This document shows, in pieces, positions 55,652 to 64,000 of a stretch of DNA of 64,000 nt. Origin of the DNA: Nitrospira sp. (GTDB taxonomy: Bacteria; Nitrospirota; Nitrospiria; Nitrospirales; Nitrospiraceae). The DNA lies in contig SWDS01000010.1 in NCBI GenBank assembly GCA_005116745.1, forward strand, positions 504,552-568,551, in the 5' to 3' direction. Each line of letters begins with the position of its first letter. Position 1 is the first letter of the stretch. The translations under genes and the position numbers were made by a program. The notes below the pieces were generated by a model that searched no databases, was not told the origin of the DNA, and worked only from the letters and a program-made list of their open reading frames with translations.

Positions 55652-57196
55652 CTACCTGTGGGGTGAGTATTCTGTTGCTACTCTAGCTGCCGGCAGGACG
55701 CTCGGCTGGGCAACTGCGAGGTGAAAGGAAAAGGTCGTCCCTTGATTGACGGCACTCTGTATCTCAATGGCGCTTCCATGCAGCTCTAGAATTCGCTTCG
55801 TGATCGCGAGCCCGAGCCCGGCCCCTTTGTCATAACTTTGATGTTTCTTCCCGACTTGATAGTACCGGTCAAAAACATGCGGTAGGTCTTCCGGTAGAAT
55901 ACCGCAGCCGGTATCCGTGATCCGTGTCATGATCTTCTCGCCCATGCGGCTCAGGACCACCGTGATCCGTCCCTCTTGTGGCGTGTATCTGAGGGCATTC
56001 TCAATCAGGTTTTCGAGAACCCGTTCGATCAGTCCGATATCAGCTGAGACAAACGGAAGATCTTCACCCAGCGTTGCCTGAAGCGTCATCTGTTTGGCTT
56101 CAACAGCCAATCGAAACTTTTGAACGACGTCCTGCACCAGTTCACTCAGTGAAAACGATTCGATACGAGGCTTCATTTCCTGCGAATTCAACTTGGCGAG
56201 TTCAAACAGTTCCGCAATCAGATCTCCCAGCCGTTTGCTTTGTGCCGTGGCAATTTCCAGATACCGCTGTCGCTCTTGAGACGAGAGCGTGCCTTCCTTT
56301 AGCAGTAAGGTCTCAAGATAGCCCTGGAGGCTTGTGACGGGGGTGCGCAGATCATGTGAGACATTGGCCACCAATTCCCGCCGCAACTGATCGGTCTCTT
56401 CCAACTGGTGCACTTGTTGACGAATGAGCTCGGCCATTCGTGCAAAGGTCGTCTCCAGCTGATCAATCTCATCCCTTCGCCCGGCTGCAGATGGTCGAGC
56501 ATCCGAGTGAGACGAGACATTCGGTTGTGCTGAGAGTTCCTCGCGCCTGAAGGAGTCCATTGCCAAGGCCAGGGAGTTGAGCCTTCGCGTTAAGAGTTTC
56601 AAACAGAGCAGCCCGGCGAGGAGGGTCAGTACCAGGATGGCCCCGACGGTCCATATACTCAACCGGAGAATATAACTCTCTTTCAGCATCTGCATGACCG
56701 AATCGAACTCCTCCCCGCCCACGATGATGTACAGATAGCCCTCGATGGAACCTCCCAACGTCTCAATCGGAAAAACAGAAAATACCTTCTGACGCGTGAG
56801 ATCACGTGGGTCATCCCCAAGAATAGGGAAGTCCTCGGCACCAGACAGGAAACGCTGGAGTGGATCGAGGGAGATGTGCTGTCGTTTGACCTTCTCAGGG
56901 GGAGCCGAAAAGGTCAGAATGGTACCCTGAGGATCAAGCAGATATAGTTCAATACTGGGATTGATCACCATGAGCTCGTGAAAGATTTCCTTCAGCACCG
57001 CGTCATTGGCTTGCCCCTCCTGCATCAGGACTTTGTCGGACACTATCCGCTCGGCTAAGGTCCGGTTCAGCTTCTGACTGCCTTCCTGGAAGTATAATTG
57101 AGTGGCATAGAACGTGAGTATGATGGCCACGGCGCCGATCACGCAAAAGAGTCCAAAAAGAACGGTCGCTAACTTTCCATACAGCGTGTTGAACAT
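55652..57196 (-). CDS. Membrane sensor histidine kinase, PhoR-like
   Basis: A 514-residue kinase with TM1 (about 8-30), a periplasmic sensor (about 31-180), TM2 (about 180-203), HAMP, HisKA box ANVSHDLRTPVTSLQGY, HATPase N box LENLIENALRYTPQ and G boxes DTGCGIL and GAGLGLAITK. The layout resembles the PhoR/VicK kind without PAS. It stops before the sigma gene and starts 3 bases after the regulator gene at 57200, with which it surely works. Confidence 0.93.
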   Translation of the reverse strand: MFNTLYGKLATVLFGLFCVIGAVAIILTFYATQLYFQEGSQKLNRTLAERIVSDKVLMQEGQANDAVLKEIFHELMVINPSIELYLLDPQGTILTFSAPPEKVKRQHISLDPLQRFLSGAEDFPILGDDPRDLTRQKVFSVFPIETLGGSIEGYLYIIVGGEEFDSVMQMLKESYILRLSIWTVGAILVLTLLAGLLCLKLLTRRLNSLALAMDSFRREELSAQPNVSSHSDARPSAAGRRDEIDQLETTFARMAELIRQQVHQLEETDQLRRELVANVSHDLRTPVTSLQGYLETLLLKEGTLSSQERQRYLEIATAQSKRLGDLIAELFELAKLNSQEMKPRIESFSLSELVQDVVQKFRLAVEAKQMTLQATLGEDLPFVSADIGLIERVLENLIENALRYTPQEGRITVVLSRMGEKIMTRITDTGCGILPEDLPHVFDRYYQVGKKHQSYDKGAGLGLAITKRILELHGSAIEIQSAVNQGTTFSFHLAVAQPSVLPAARVATEYSPHR

Positions 57197-57199
57197 GTC

Positions 57200-57916
57200 C
57201 TACCGTTCAGACCATTCTTCGGAAAAACTATAGCCGACTCCCCACACGGTTAGAATGTACCGAGGCCGGCTGCTATCATCCTCGATTTTAGCCCGCAGCC
57301 GATTAATGTGGGAATTTACGGTATGTTCATATCCTTCGTGTGAGTACCCCCACACGGTATCTAAGAGTGCGGCACGGGTATAGACCTGGCCAGGGTGTTG
57401 GGCAAAGTGGAGCAAGAGGTCAAACTCTTTGGCCGTTAACTCGATCGATCGACCGCGCAGCTGAACCTTTCGTTTATCAACCTCGATCACGAGGTCGCCT
57501 GCGCGAATGGTGAGGGGCTTGGCGAGAGGAGCCTGTGCACGAAGCGCGTCCATACGCCGAAACAAGGCTTTCACTCGTGCAAGAAGCTCCAAGATGCTGA
57601 AGGGCTTGGTGAGGTAGTCATCTGCACCGACTTCCAGGCCCAACACCAGATCCAGTTCTGTCGATTTGGCTGTGAGCATCAGGACAAGACTGTACTTCGA
57701 TGAGGCGCGCAGTTTTCGGCACACTTCTAGTCCATCCATTCCAGGAAGCATCAGATCGAGAATGATCAAGTCATAGGACTTGGCAAGGGCCTGCTGAAGT
57801 CCTGCTGGACCGTCCTGTGCCACATCGACTTCATACCCTGTATCGCGCAGATGGAGCTGCACTAGCTGGGCAATGTCAGGATCATCTTCAACGACAAGAA
57901 TTGTACGAGACGCCAT
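57200..57916 (-). CDS. OmpR/PhoB-family response regulator
   Basis: A 238-residue regulator. Receiver: VEDD pocket, Asp in LIILDLMLPG, Lys in YLTKPFSI. Winged helix: LTAKEFDLLLHF, HTVNSHINRLRAKIE. The ATG at 57916 has GGAGAAG ahead of it; the open frame upstream crosses palindromes and is not coding. Partner of the kinase at 55652. Confidence 0.94.
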   Translation of the reverse strand: MASRTILVVEDDPDIAQLVQLHLRDTGYEVDVAQDGPAGLQQALAKSYDLIILDLMLPGMDGLEVCRKLRASSKYSLVLMLTAKSTELDLVLGLEVGADDYLTKPFSILELLARVKALFRRMDALRAQAPLAKPLTIRAGDLVIEVDKRKVQLRGRSIELTAKEFDLLLHFAQHPGQVYTRAALLDTVWGYSHEGYEHTVNSHINRLRAKIEDDSSRPRYILTVWGVGYSFSEEWSER

Positions 57917-57964
57917 ATCTTCTCCAGCTTGTCCACCGCCAACCAATTGACAATGACCTACCCA

Positions 57965-58000
57965 GCGTCCGTGCGAGTGATCCAGTACTCGCACGGACGC
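57965..58000. repeat. Perfect 14-bp hairpin upstream of the regulator
   Basis: GCGTCCGTGCGAGT, an 8-base loop, then the exact reverse complement. It lies about 50 bases before the regulator start on the minus strand. It may stop transcription from the propeller gene or shape the leader. Confidence 0.6.
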
Positions 58001-58012
58001 GACCGTCCTCAG

Positions 58013-58050
58013 CCACGGAGAGGCCCCGCCTACACGGGGCCTCTCCGTGG
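58013..58050 (-). terminator. Perfect 16-bp hairpin, probable terminator
   Basis: CCACGGAGAGGCCCCG, loop CCTACA, then the exact reverse complement. It follows the stop of the propeller gene (58083) by 32 bases on the minus strand. No T-run, so it may be a Rho-independent-like or protective stem. Confidence 0.6.
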
Positions 58051-58082
58051 TCCTGAGACTAGGGACCTGATGGCGCGAGCGG

Positions 58083-59192
58083 TTATCGCGCAATAAGTCC
58101 ATTGGCCCCATTAGGGAGGCCAGAAACGCCAGTCCCTTGGGTCAAACGCCCATTCCAACGATTGACCCGAAAGACCTCAAGGGAATCGGATCCTGCATTC
58201 AGCACATACAAGAACCGACTGTTCTTGTTCAATGCCATGTCAATGGGGCCAGCCCCGGTGGGCGTTGCCACCGCTTCCTGTAACGTGAGCCGCCCCGCAC
58301 CTCCCACTCGATAACTGGAAATGTTGTTACTGCCGGTATTACTGGCATACGCAAACTTTCCATTTTTAGTAATCACGATCCAGCACGCGGCCGATTGGGT
58401 GGTGCCGATCGACCCGCTCCGGACGTTCAATTGTCCATCGCGTAGGAGGTACGACGAGACGGCCGATGCATTCGGTGCGCCTCCGAAAGCCTCACTGACC
58501 ACCAATACCCCTCGCGGAGTAAAGGCAAAGCCAAACGGGGTTTGGCCGTTGGATCTCTGTGAAACCGGCGCAGATGCTACACCGTCCTCATCCACCGCAT
58601 AGGTGTCAATGATGTTTGTTGCTTTTTCTGTCACGACCAGCGTATCTCCCGAGAGATTGAACGAGATTTGCGCCGGCGCGGTGTTGGCCCCACTGAGCGG
58701 CTGATTCGAGCCAGCGATCGGCTTCAGCTTGTTGTTCTGCGTCAGCTCGAACCCCGCAATATTGCCCACCCCCGGCCCTCCTGCATTTAATACATAGACA
58801 TAATCCTCATGCGTGGCAACGCTGATAGGGCTGATTCCCCCGGAAGACACTCGGTCTACCAGCTTCAGGGAACGTCCGTTGATTTCGAACACTGAGATAT
58901 CATTACTGCCAGGATTCACGACTAAAAGGGCATCGCCATCACCGCTGAAGGCGAGGGCACCTTGATTACCCAGTCCACCTCCTGACCCCTTTCCCCCTGT
59001 GGGAAACGATCCAGCAGGAACCAGGGTGTCTCCATGCTGCCTGAAAATCAAGACGGCATTGTCGCCTGTCTGATTCGACATGGTGTAGACCGTTGGCCAT
59101 TGCCATTCATCGTTGGCGAATACCGAGCCGGTCACCCACCCGGAAAGAGTGATCGCCGTTGCCAGCGCACCCATGATCAATTTACGTATCAT
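58083..59192 (-). CDS. Secreted YncE/lactonase-type beta-propeller
   Basis: A 369-residue protein with a signal peptide ending GSVFA and repeating propeller blades (LVVNPGSNDISVFEI, VYVLNAGGPG, FAYASNTGSNNISSY, LYVLNAGSDSLEVF). It resembles the 6-phosphogluconolactonase-like and YncE families, but being exported it is unlikely to do the sugar-acid step. It may bind DNA, glycans or proteins. No operon partner. Confidence 0.78.
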   Translation of the reverse strand: MIRKLIMGALATAITLSGWVTGSVFANDEWQWPTVYTMSNQTGDNAVLIFRQHGDTLVPAGSFPTGGKGSGGGLGNQGALAFSGDGDALLVVNPGSNDISVFEINGRSLKLVDRVSSGGISPISVATHEDYVYVLNAGGPGVGNIAGFELTQNNKLKPIAGSNQPLSGANTAPAQISFNLSGDTLVVTEKATNIIDTYAVDEDGVASAPVSQRSNGQTPFGFAFTPRGVLVVSEAFGGAPNASAVSSYLLRDGQLNVRSGSIGTTQSAACWIVITKNGKFAYASNTGSNNISSYRVGGAGRLTLQEAVATPTGAGPIDMALNKNSRFLYVLNAGSDSLEVFRVNRWNGRLTQGTGVSGLPNGANGLIAR

Positions 59193-59435
59193 CCCATCCT
59201 CCTTAGTTTATGGATAAATTGCAAGAAATCGACCCTTCCACGATAGCGTCGCCATGTCACGCCGTTCTCGCGAAAGCATCACATTTCTGTCACAAAGTTG
59301 AGGCTTGGGACGTTGGTCTCCGGACCCCAGAAGGATGATGGAATGTGTGGGATTCGACTACAGGTGTGTGTGAACGTCGTTCCCTCAAAGAGCAGAGGGC
59401 TGGAAATGAGATCAAGGCGTGTTATGTAGCTCTTC
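59193..59435. promoter_or_regulatory. Upstream region of the propeller gene
   Basis: Holds GATGGGA-type ribosome-binding bases before the propeller ATG. Near 59277-59295 the plus strand reads CATCACATTTCTGTCACA, two 7-base units at 11-base spacing that slightly resemble a Pho box. With only two units the evidence is weak. Confidence 0.3.
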
Positions 59436-60194
59436 TTAGCGAGCTTTCATAAACACAATATCGCCGTAGTAGGCGGTGGCTCGTTCCTTCGTGTTATCCG
59501 TATCGCTCATGATGGCAATGCCGTTGATCATCGGCGGCTCTTCTCCAAAGGCCTTCTTGTAATCTTCGTAGATGTTACGGGACTCTTCGATCCAGGTATC
59601 GAGTTTTTGTGGCCCGCTCTCAACCACCACCATTTTGACGAAATCCGTATAAGCATTGTCGATAATCGCCCCAACGGGAGCCTTGGTTTCCCACACGTAA
59701 TTGATGGCTCCGATCGGAATATCTCCAAACAGAGCTTGGCCTGCCTTGTACTTGAGCTTCTTGCCGAAACTGACCTTGTCCGGGTCATATTCAAAGGTAA
59801 TATAAATCCGGGCCGGATAGTCGTCCCCGTCTTTTCGCGTGACATCGCTCTTCTGGAGTAAATTCTGAACCTTCCACCGCCATCGCACGATCGGAAAGTT
59901 CTTCGGATCGATCCTGATTTCCTTGGTTAAGCCGGATGCCGATGCATCGCTCGTGGCCTTGACGACTACTTGCGCCTCGTCTTTCACCAGTTCGTACGTC
60001 GTCAGCTTCGGAATCTTCTTGAAGGTCAACGGCTTCCAGTCGTCCGGCAAACTCGTGCCCGGTTCACTTGCGGAAAATTTCCCCACCTCAAGCACAGCAC
60101 TGCCCTCTGCCCGCGCGGAGGTGACCGGCAACAGCGCGCACAACATGACCAGCATGGATGCCAACATATTCCGTCTCATTGTGTGAGTCTTCAT
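59436..60194 (-). CDS. Secreted DUF3047-family protein
   Basis: A 252-residue exported protein (signal ending SARAE). The DUF3047 pattern is visible: an ITFEYDPDKVSFGKKLKYKA middle, NYVWE, and VVVESGPQKLDTW followed by a GIAIMSDTDNT end. Function unknown; probably a beta-sandwich that binds a ligand. The ATG at 60194 (MKTHTMRR) fits the signal peptide. It is divergent from the P450 gene. Confidence 0.85.
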   Translation of the reverse strand: MKTHTMRRNMLASMLVMLCALLPVTSARAEGSAVLEVGKFSASEPGTSLPDDWKPLTFKKIPKLTTYELVKDEAQVVVKATSDASASGLTKEIRIDPKNFPIVRWRWKVQNLLQKSDVTRKDGDDYPARIYITFEYDPDKVSFGKKLKYKAGQALFGDIPIGAINYVWETKAPVGAIIDNAYTDFVKMVVVESGPQKLDTWIEESRNIYEDYKKAFGEEPPMINGIAIMSDTDNTKERATAYYGDIVFMKAR

Positions 60195-60504
60195 ACTACC
60201 GTTTCCTCCACGCACACAGCTCGTTATATTGTCGAACACTCATTAGGTTTCTTACAGCCTAACCCATGATTGCGGTGATTGTTCAGCGAGGCATTGAAAA
60301 GGAGATCTATCCCCCAAGCGTAGATTTTGGTAACACTATCGGATGCAGGGGTGACAATACCAGTGAGGCAAGCCGTGACAGATCGTGCACTTTCCAGTAC
60401 GGAGAACATCACCACCGCATATTCCAGATAGACGCAGCGGCGAGCAAGTTTTGGATTGCCGCATCAATTGTTCAGCACTCAGAACTCCTCCGAGAAAGAG
60501 AAAG
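60195..60504. other. Divergent intergenic region
   Basis: About 310 bases between the DUF3047 gene (minus) and the P450 gene (plus). Presumably two promoters. No RNA gene, repeat or clear hexamer pair was seen. Confidence 0.35.
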
Positions 60505-61713
60505 ATGGATAAGGCACAGTGGAATGAGTGGTTGGTGTATCTCCTCAACCGACCCCTTGCTTACGGACTCCTGGAGTTATCACGACGCCTTGGAGATGTC
60601 GTGTACTTGCCGCGCATTGGCCACGTGATCAGTGATGCCGAGATCGCTCTCGACGTTCTGATGGACACCGAGCACTTTGATTCTCATTCCCCTGGTAGCC
60701 TGGGTTTTCTTGTGACTCAGGCGCTTGGGCCGTATGCACTTCTCAACATGGACGGACCAGAGCACAAGGATCTGAAGCGAAGGCTGCAGGAGGTATTTTC
60801 GTCGAAATATATTAAAGCGCTTATCGGGTCGGCCACGAATGACATCGTGAATGAGTTCCGAGGGAATCTGCTAGCCGGACGAATGGTTGACGTGGTGGAG
60901 TTTATGAAGGACTTCTCGAGCCGGATGGCTTGCGAATTGATCGGGGTCAGGGTCGACCCACATAATGAACGAGGGGTCTATGCGGATATGTTTACCCTGG
61001 CCACCGAATTCACTGCTCTGGCCGGTCTTGGTAAGCCCAGACTATCTGCAAGCGACCTGAAGAACGCAACGCGGATTGTCGAGCAACTGTCGGCACATAT
61101 CCTGGAAAGTTATGAAGACAAGGATATTCGCGACGAATCGCTGACTCAGCAAATGCGATCTCACGGGTTCACGTTTGAAGAAGCGAAGGGCGTGGTGATC
61201 ATCGTGATGATTGGTGCCACAGAACTCATCACCTACGGCATGCCGCGAGTTCTCACGCTATTGGTTGATTCCGGGCAAATTGAGAAGCTACGCGAGAAGC
61301 CTGAGCTGCTTGAGCGGGCCGTCGATGAAGGCTTTCGACTTGTGACGCCGTCCAACGTCGTCCTTCGCGCCGTAGTAGCTGATTGTCAGATTCGCGGCCA
61401 TCACTTTCGCAAGGGAAGACGGGCGCTCATCGTCTTTAACAATATGATGAAACAAGAGAAACACTTTCCCAATGCGACTCGCTTTGACATTGAACGCGCG
61501 ATCGATTCACGATTTCGCCGTCTCCCTTTTGGAGCCGGCGCCCACACCTGTCTAGGGACAGGCCTCGCCATCGCCGAAGCTCGTAAAGTACTTGAGGCAC
61601 TGATGTCGGTTGAGGGCGAATACGAAATCCTCAGCCGCCGGTACAACCGCGGTCAGACCTACCCTGGCTACTCATCCTTGCTCATTCGGGTGCGGCGGCC
61701 ACGTCTTCCATAA
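60505..61713 (+). CDS. Cytochrome P450
   Basis: A 402-residue soluble P450. The haem-binding loop FGAGAHTCLGTGLA gives the thiolate Cys-349, and the K-helix ExxR is in DEGFR. The I-helix reads GATELIT where most P450s have an acid followed by Thr (E/D-T), so the Thr is replaced by Leu. That can mean unusual oxygen activation or a peroxide-using enzyme. Start ATG at 60505, behind GAGAAAGAG. No ferredoxin partner is adjacent. It converges with the methyltransferase gene, with stop codons 5 bases apart. Confidence 0.93.
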   Translation: MDKAQWNEWLVYLLNRPLAYGLLELSRRLGDVVYLPRIGHVISDAEIALDVLMDTEHFDSHSPGSLGFLVTQALGPYALLNMDGPEHKDLKRRLQEVFSSKYIKALIGSATNDIVNEFRGNLLAGRMVDVVEFMKDFSSRMACELIGVRVDPHNERGVYADMFTLATEFTALAGLGKPRLSASDLKNATRIVEQLSAHILESYEDKDIRDESLTQQMRSHGFTFEEAKGVVIIVMIGATELITYGMPRVLTLLVDSGQIEKLREKPELLERAVDEGFRLVTPSNVVLRAVVADCQIRGHHFRKGRRALIVFNNMMKQEKHFPNATRFDIERAIDSRFRRLPFGAGAHTCLGTGLAIAEARKVLEALMSVEGEYEILSRRYNRGQTYPGYSSLLIRVRRPRLP

Positions 61714-61717
61714 CTGA

Positions 61718-62641
61718 TCAGTCTTTCCGAAGGACTACGGCCATATACATGGTTTGGCCTGACTCAAGCTCATACCGCATCGCCGTACCTTCCATCGCAT
61801 AGGCGCCGCGCGCGAAGGTCTTGAACGGACCTCTGACTCGTCGTTGAAGCAAGTCCAACTTCCGCCCCTCGTCCAACTCGAGTGCGCGAACCACATTGGC
61901 GGTAATATCCTCTTGCCTCAGAAGCCGTAATGAGCTTTCCGCCAGTTCAGCCTGCATACGTTCCAGGGCACCTCCTCGTCGTGAGGCAAAGCCTGCAAAG
62001 AGGAGTTCTCCTCCAGGCCGAAGCACACGATACACCTCCGACAGAAAGCGTGGGATTGAACGATAGCAGTGGGCACTCTCAATGTTGAGCACAACATCGA
62101 AACTCAAAGCCTCAAAAGCAAGATTCTCCGCGTCTCCTTGTACATACTCCAGCCCTGTGTCTGTTTGGTGATGTGCACGTGCTAACGTTGTGGCACTTTG
62201 AGAGATATCCAGCGCAATGAACGTCTTTGGTTTGAGGGTCCGTGCGAGGTAGGCCGCGCCGCCTCCGCGTCCGCTACCAATCTCGATCACATCAAGGTCG
62301 GTTAGCCTATCTCCTCGCGATCCCAAGGTAGCCACATATCTGTAGAGTTGTAACGCAAAGCGTTCCGTGTCATGGAGTCCGACGCTCTGGGGATGCTCAT
62401 CGGACCCCAGTTCCGCATAGCCATAGTTCATGGTCGTCCACTCGCCAAATGGATAGCGCCGCGCAAGATACTCGTAAAGCAGGCGTGAGCCAATACGCTT
62501 AGCCTGTCCAGCAACAAGGCCATGACCGCGCGCACCAGTCACATAGCGCCAGGGGTGAAGCGCACTAGAGGACATGCGTTTCAACCACGCACAGGCTGTT
62601 TGAGGAGTATGGCTCGCACTGGAAGGTGAGTTGTGACTCAT
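61718..62641 (-). CDS. SAM-dependent methyltransferase
   Basis: A 307-residue class I methyltransferase. Motif I is VIEIGSGRGGGAAYLA, then FIALDIS, then a DVVLNIESAHCY block and a YRVLRPGGELLFAG motif, as in phosphatidylethanolamine- or natural-product-type methyltransferases. It is 69 bases downstream of the ketosynthase gene and on the same strand. The acceptor is likely the ketosynthase product, which is an inference. Confidence 0.88.
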   Translation of the reverse strand: MSHNSPSSASHTPQTACAWLKRMSSSALHPWRYVTGARGHGLVAGQAKRIGSRLLYEYLARRYPFGEWTTMNYGYAELGSDEHPQSVGLHDTERFALQLYRYVATLGSRGDRLTDLDVIEIGSGRGGGAAYLARTLKPKTFIALDISQSATTLARAHHQTDTGLEYVQGDAENLAFEALSFDVVLNIESAHCYRSIPRFLSEVYRVLRPGGELLFAGFASRRGGALERMQAELAESSLRLLRQEDITANVVRALELDEGRKLDLLQRRVRGPFKTFARGAYAMEGTAMRYELESGQTMYMAVVLRKD

Positions 62642-62710
62642 AGATTTGAAACCAACAGGCTAAAACATTAATCGCGTGACACAATCTTTTCAGACATGGG
62701 CAATGACCGT

Positions 62711-63781
62711 TCAGTGTTGATACACAAATCCACCAAACAAGAATTTGCTCGCTTCGGCGCCCAATATGAGAACGCGTTGCCCTTTTTTCAGGTTCCCAGA
62801 TCGGCGTAGCAGATCGAGACTGACCCAAATCGCCGCTGACCCCAGATTCCCCAGTTTGTCCGCGGTGACATAGATCTTCTCTTCGGGCACGTCAAAGTAT
62901 TGGCTGAAAAGATGGGCCAGATGTCCATTGGCCTGATGGGGCAAAATCCAATCAAACTCCCCCAGAGAATGTCCGCGTTGCACCATAGCCTCGACGCCAC
63001 GCACGAACAGCTCTCCCCCATGCTCTCGCACGGTTTGCACGTGATGTCGAAACACAGGCACCTGCATGCTGCACTGCGGCTGAGAAGACCCCCCGCCTTC
63101 AATGAAGAATCCTGGTTCCCGCCCAAGACCAATCTGACCGAGAAAGATATGAGAGATGATCTGGTCCTCAGATCCATCGTCCTGCCCAACGACCACAGCG
63201 CCGGCGCCATCACCCATCTGGACGTAATTCACGAGTTGTTCATTGCTAAGAAACGCATCGGACATGCCAAAATACGGAGACCCGGTTTCACTTCCGACAA
63301 TCGCGATTGCCTGAAGGGCGTTTGCGGCTGCCATTGCCGACGCGATCTGCAACCCGTTGGCAAAACCAGTACATGCCTGACGCAGTTCCAGATAAGGACC
63401 CGTGTACTGAAGCTCGTCGGCAACCCACGCGATATTGGGTGGCAAAAGGGTGTGAGGGGATGATGTATGGCCAATAAGGTAATCGACCGAAGCGATGTCG
63501 ATTCCCGCTTCCACCATCGCTTCGAAAAGCGCAGCGTGGCACAACTGCGGCGCCTGCATGGTGATACGTGTGCCACTGAGTGGAACGTGTAAATCGCGGC
63601 TGACATGACGATGGGTGATCCCAAGCCGATAGGCAATACTTCTGGCACGTCGCCCCGCGCGAGGATGGCAGGCGCTCTCCAGCGCTTCACACAACGTTTC
63701 ATTGCTGACCGGAGGCCCCGGCAGGCTCCGACCAGTACCGAGCAGCTTCAGGCGTTTCGCCGCAAAGTGCGCAGCCGTCAC
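62711..63781 (-). CDS. 3-oxoacyl-ACP synthase III-like ketosynthase
   Basis: A 356-residue FabH/KAS III-type enzyme that condenses two acyl units. The Cys-His-Asn triad is complete: Cys-137 (RQACTGFANG), His-282 (LPHQANGHL) and Asn-312 (KLGNLGSAA). It starts with GTG at 63781, overlapping the stop of the upstream gene. The context (methyltransferase, P450, diiron protein) fits a lipid or natural-product pathway rather than basic fatty-acid synthesis. Confidence 0.92.
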   Translation of the reverse strand: MTAAHFAAKRLKLLGTGRSLPGPPVSNETLCEALESACHPRAGRRARSIAYRLGITHRHVSRDLHVPLSGTRITMQAPQLCHAALFEAMVEAGIDIASVDYLIGHTSSPHTLLPPNIAWVADELQYTGPYLELRQACTGFANGLQIASAMAAANALQAIAIVGSETGSPYFGMSDAFLSNEQLVNYVQMGDGAGAVVVGQDDGSEDQIISHIFLGQIGLGREPGFFIEGGGSSQPQCSMQVPVFRHHVQTVREHGGELFVRGVEAMVQRGHSLGEFDWILPHQANGHLAHLFSQYFDVPEEKIYVTADKLGNLGSAAIWVSLDLLRRSGNLKKGQRVLILGAEASKFLFGGFVYQH

Positions 63782-64000
63782 AGCGCTCCCCTCTTGATAC
63801 GAGCAAATAACAAGCCCGCGTCTATGCCAATATCCTCAAAGGAATCGGCCACGTTCTCAAGCATGCGTGTCAGGCCGCCACGAACGAGTTCCCCCAAGCG
63901 CGAATAGTCATCACGGGAAAGGCCCAAGGCAAACGCATGTTGGCGGCTGATCGATACATGCCGTGCTTCGTCCTGCCGAATGCGTTCAACCAGCCGACCA
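63778..64000 (-). CDS. Ferritin-like diiron protein (C-terminal fragment)
   Basis: The last 73 codons of a gene cut by the window edge. The visible sequence contains RIRQDEARHVSISRQH, a typical EARH-type iron ligand motif of ferritin-like diiron proteins such as N-oxygenases and acyl desaturases. The stop TGA overlaps the GTG of the ketosynthase gene. The family member cannot be named from this part. Confidence 0.65.
   Translation of the reverse strand, partial: GRLVERIRQDEARHVSISRQHAFALGLSRDDYSRLGELVRGGLTRMLENVADSFEDIGIDAGLLFARIKRGAL

Noticed and set aside
57917-58111. An N-terminal extension of the regulator at 57200
   Set aside because: It would be translated from two hairpins; the ATG at 57916 has a ribosome-binding site and fits the family.
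59277-59295. A further Pho-box-like pair CATCACA / TGTCACA
   Set aside because: Only two units are present and they differ from the repeats at 20262; kept as a weak note only.
1-64000. tRNA and rRNA genes
   Set aside because: I looked for T-loop-like GGTTCGA motifs with paired arms and for rRNA signatures and found none that fold; a covariance-model search would settle it.

Overview
The window looks like a chromosomal segment of a Gram-negative chemolithotroph, most likely a Nitrospira-type bacterium. This is inferred from gene content only: a nuo operon with fused nuoCD, many outer-membrane barrels and c-type cytochromes, a Cyc2-like cytochrome-porin, and an A/CCA-adding enzyme with DHH and CBS domains. 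No rRNA, tRNA or CRISPR array was found, so the taxonomy stays tentative.

Layout. (1) 1-9049, minus strand: respiratory complex I genes nuoA-B-CD-E-F-G-H-I, with nuoI cut by the window edge. (2) 9344-11995: a DHH/CBS/poly(A)-polymerase-family tRNA nucleotidyltransferase. (3) 12420-20208, plus strand: two paralogous lipoproteins flank UDP-glucose dehydrogenase. The second lipoprotein leads a tight operon with a porin, a small PstS-like binding protein, a HAMP-PAS-PAS histidine kinase and an OmpR/PhoB-type regulator, which looks like an uptake-and-sensing unit. (4) 20262-24515: a promoter with Pho-box-like 11-bp repeats, a monohaem cytochrome c, a Cyc2-like fused cytochrome-porin, a third lipoprotein of the same family, a receiver-only protein and an orphan haem module. 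(5) 24632-26253: an intact IS1182-type insertion sequence bounded by CTAG. (6) 26344-47326: a second copy of the repeat promoter, then a receiver-only protein and an apparently single long operon for a surface glycan. It holds glycosyltransferases, a tandem GT4 fusion, a glycosyltransferase-deacetylase fusion, twin heparinase-like proteins, two APH-fold kinases, a histidine phosphatase, a deacetylase, an MsbA-type ABC exporter and an AlgE-like outer-membrane barrel.

(7) 47528-50165, minus strand: ECF sigma factor, anti-sigma factor with an extracytoplasmic glycogen-binding-like (CBM48) domain, a CBM48 lipoprotein and an Arg/Asp-rich secreted protein. (8) 50282-54011, minus strand: an outer-membrane protein, an Arg/Asp-repeat secreted protein, a DUF5666-type repeat lipoprotein and a small lipoprotein. 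(9) 54650-60194, minus strand: an orphan ECF sigma factor, a PhoR/PhoB-like two-component pair, a secreted beta-propeller and a DUF3047 protein, with three long perfect palindromes between genes. (10) 60505-64000: a cytochrome P450 facing a methyltransferase, a ketosynthase III and a truncated ferritin-like diiron protein, probably a small lipid or natural-product locus.

How the parts may work together (inference). The regulator in region 3 is the nearest candidate to bind the 11-bp repeats ahead of both the cytochrome/porin group and the glycan operon. UDP-glucose dehydrogenase would supply UDP-glucuronate, which fits a uronic-acid polymer handled by heparinase-like proteins and an alginate-export-like barrel. 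The CBM48 anti-sigma system next door could sense that polymer.
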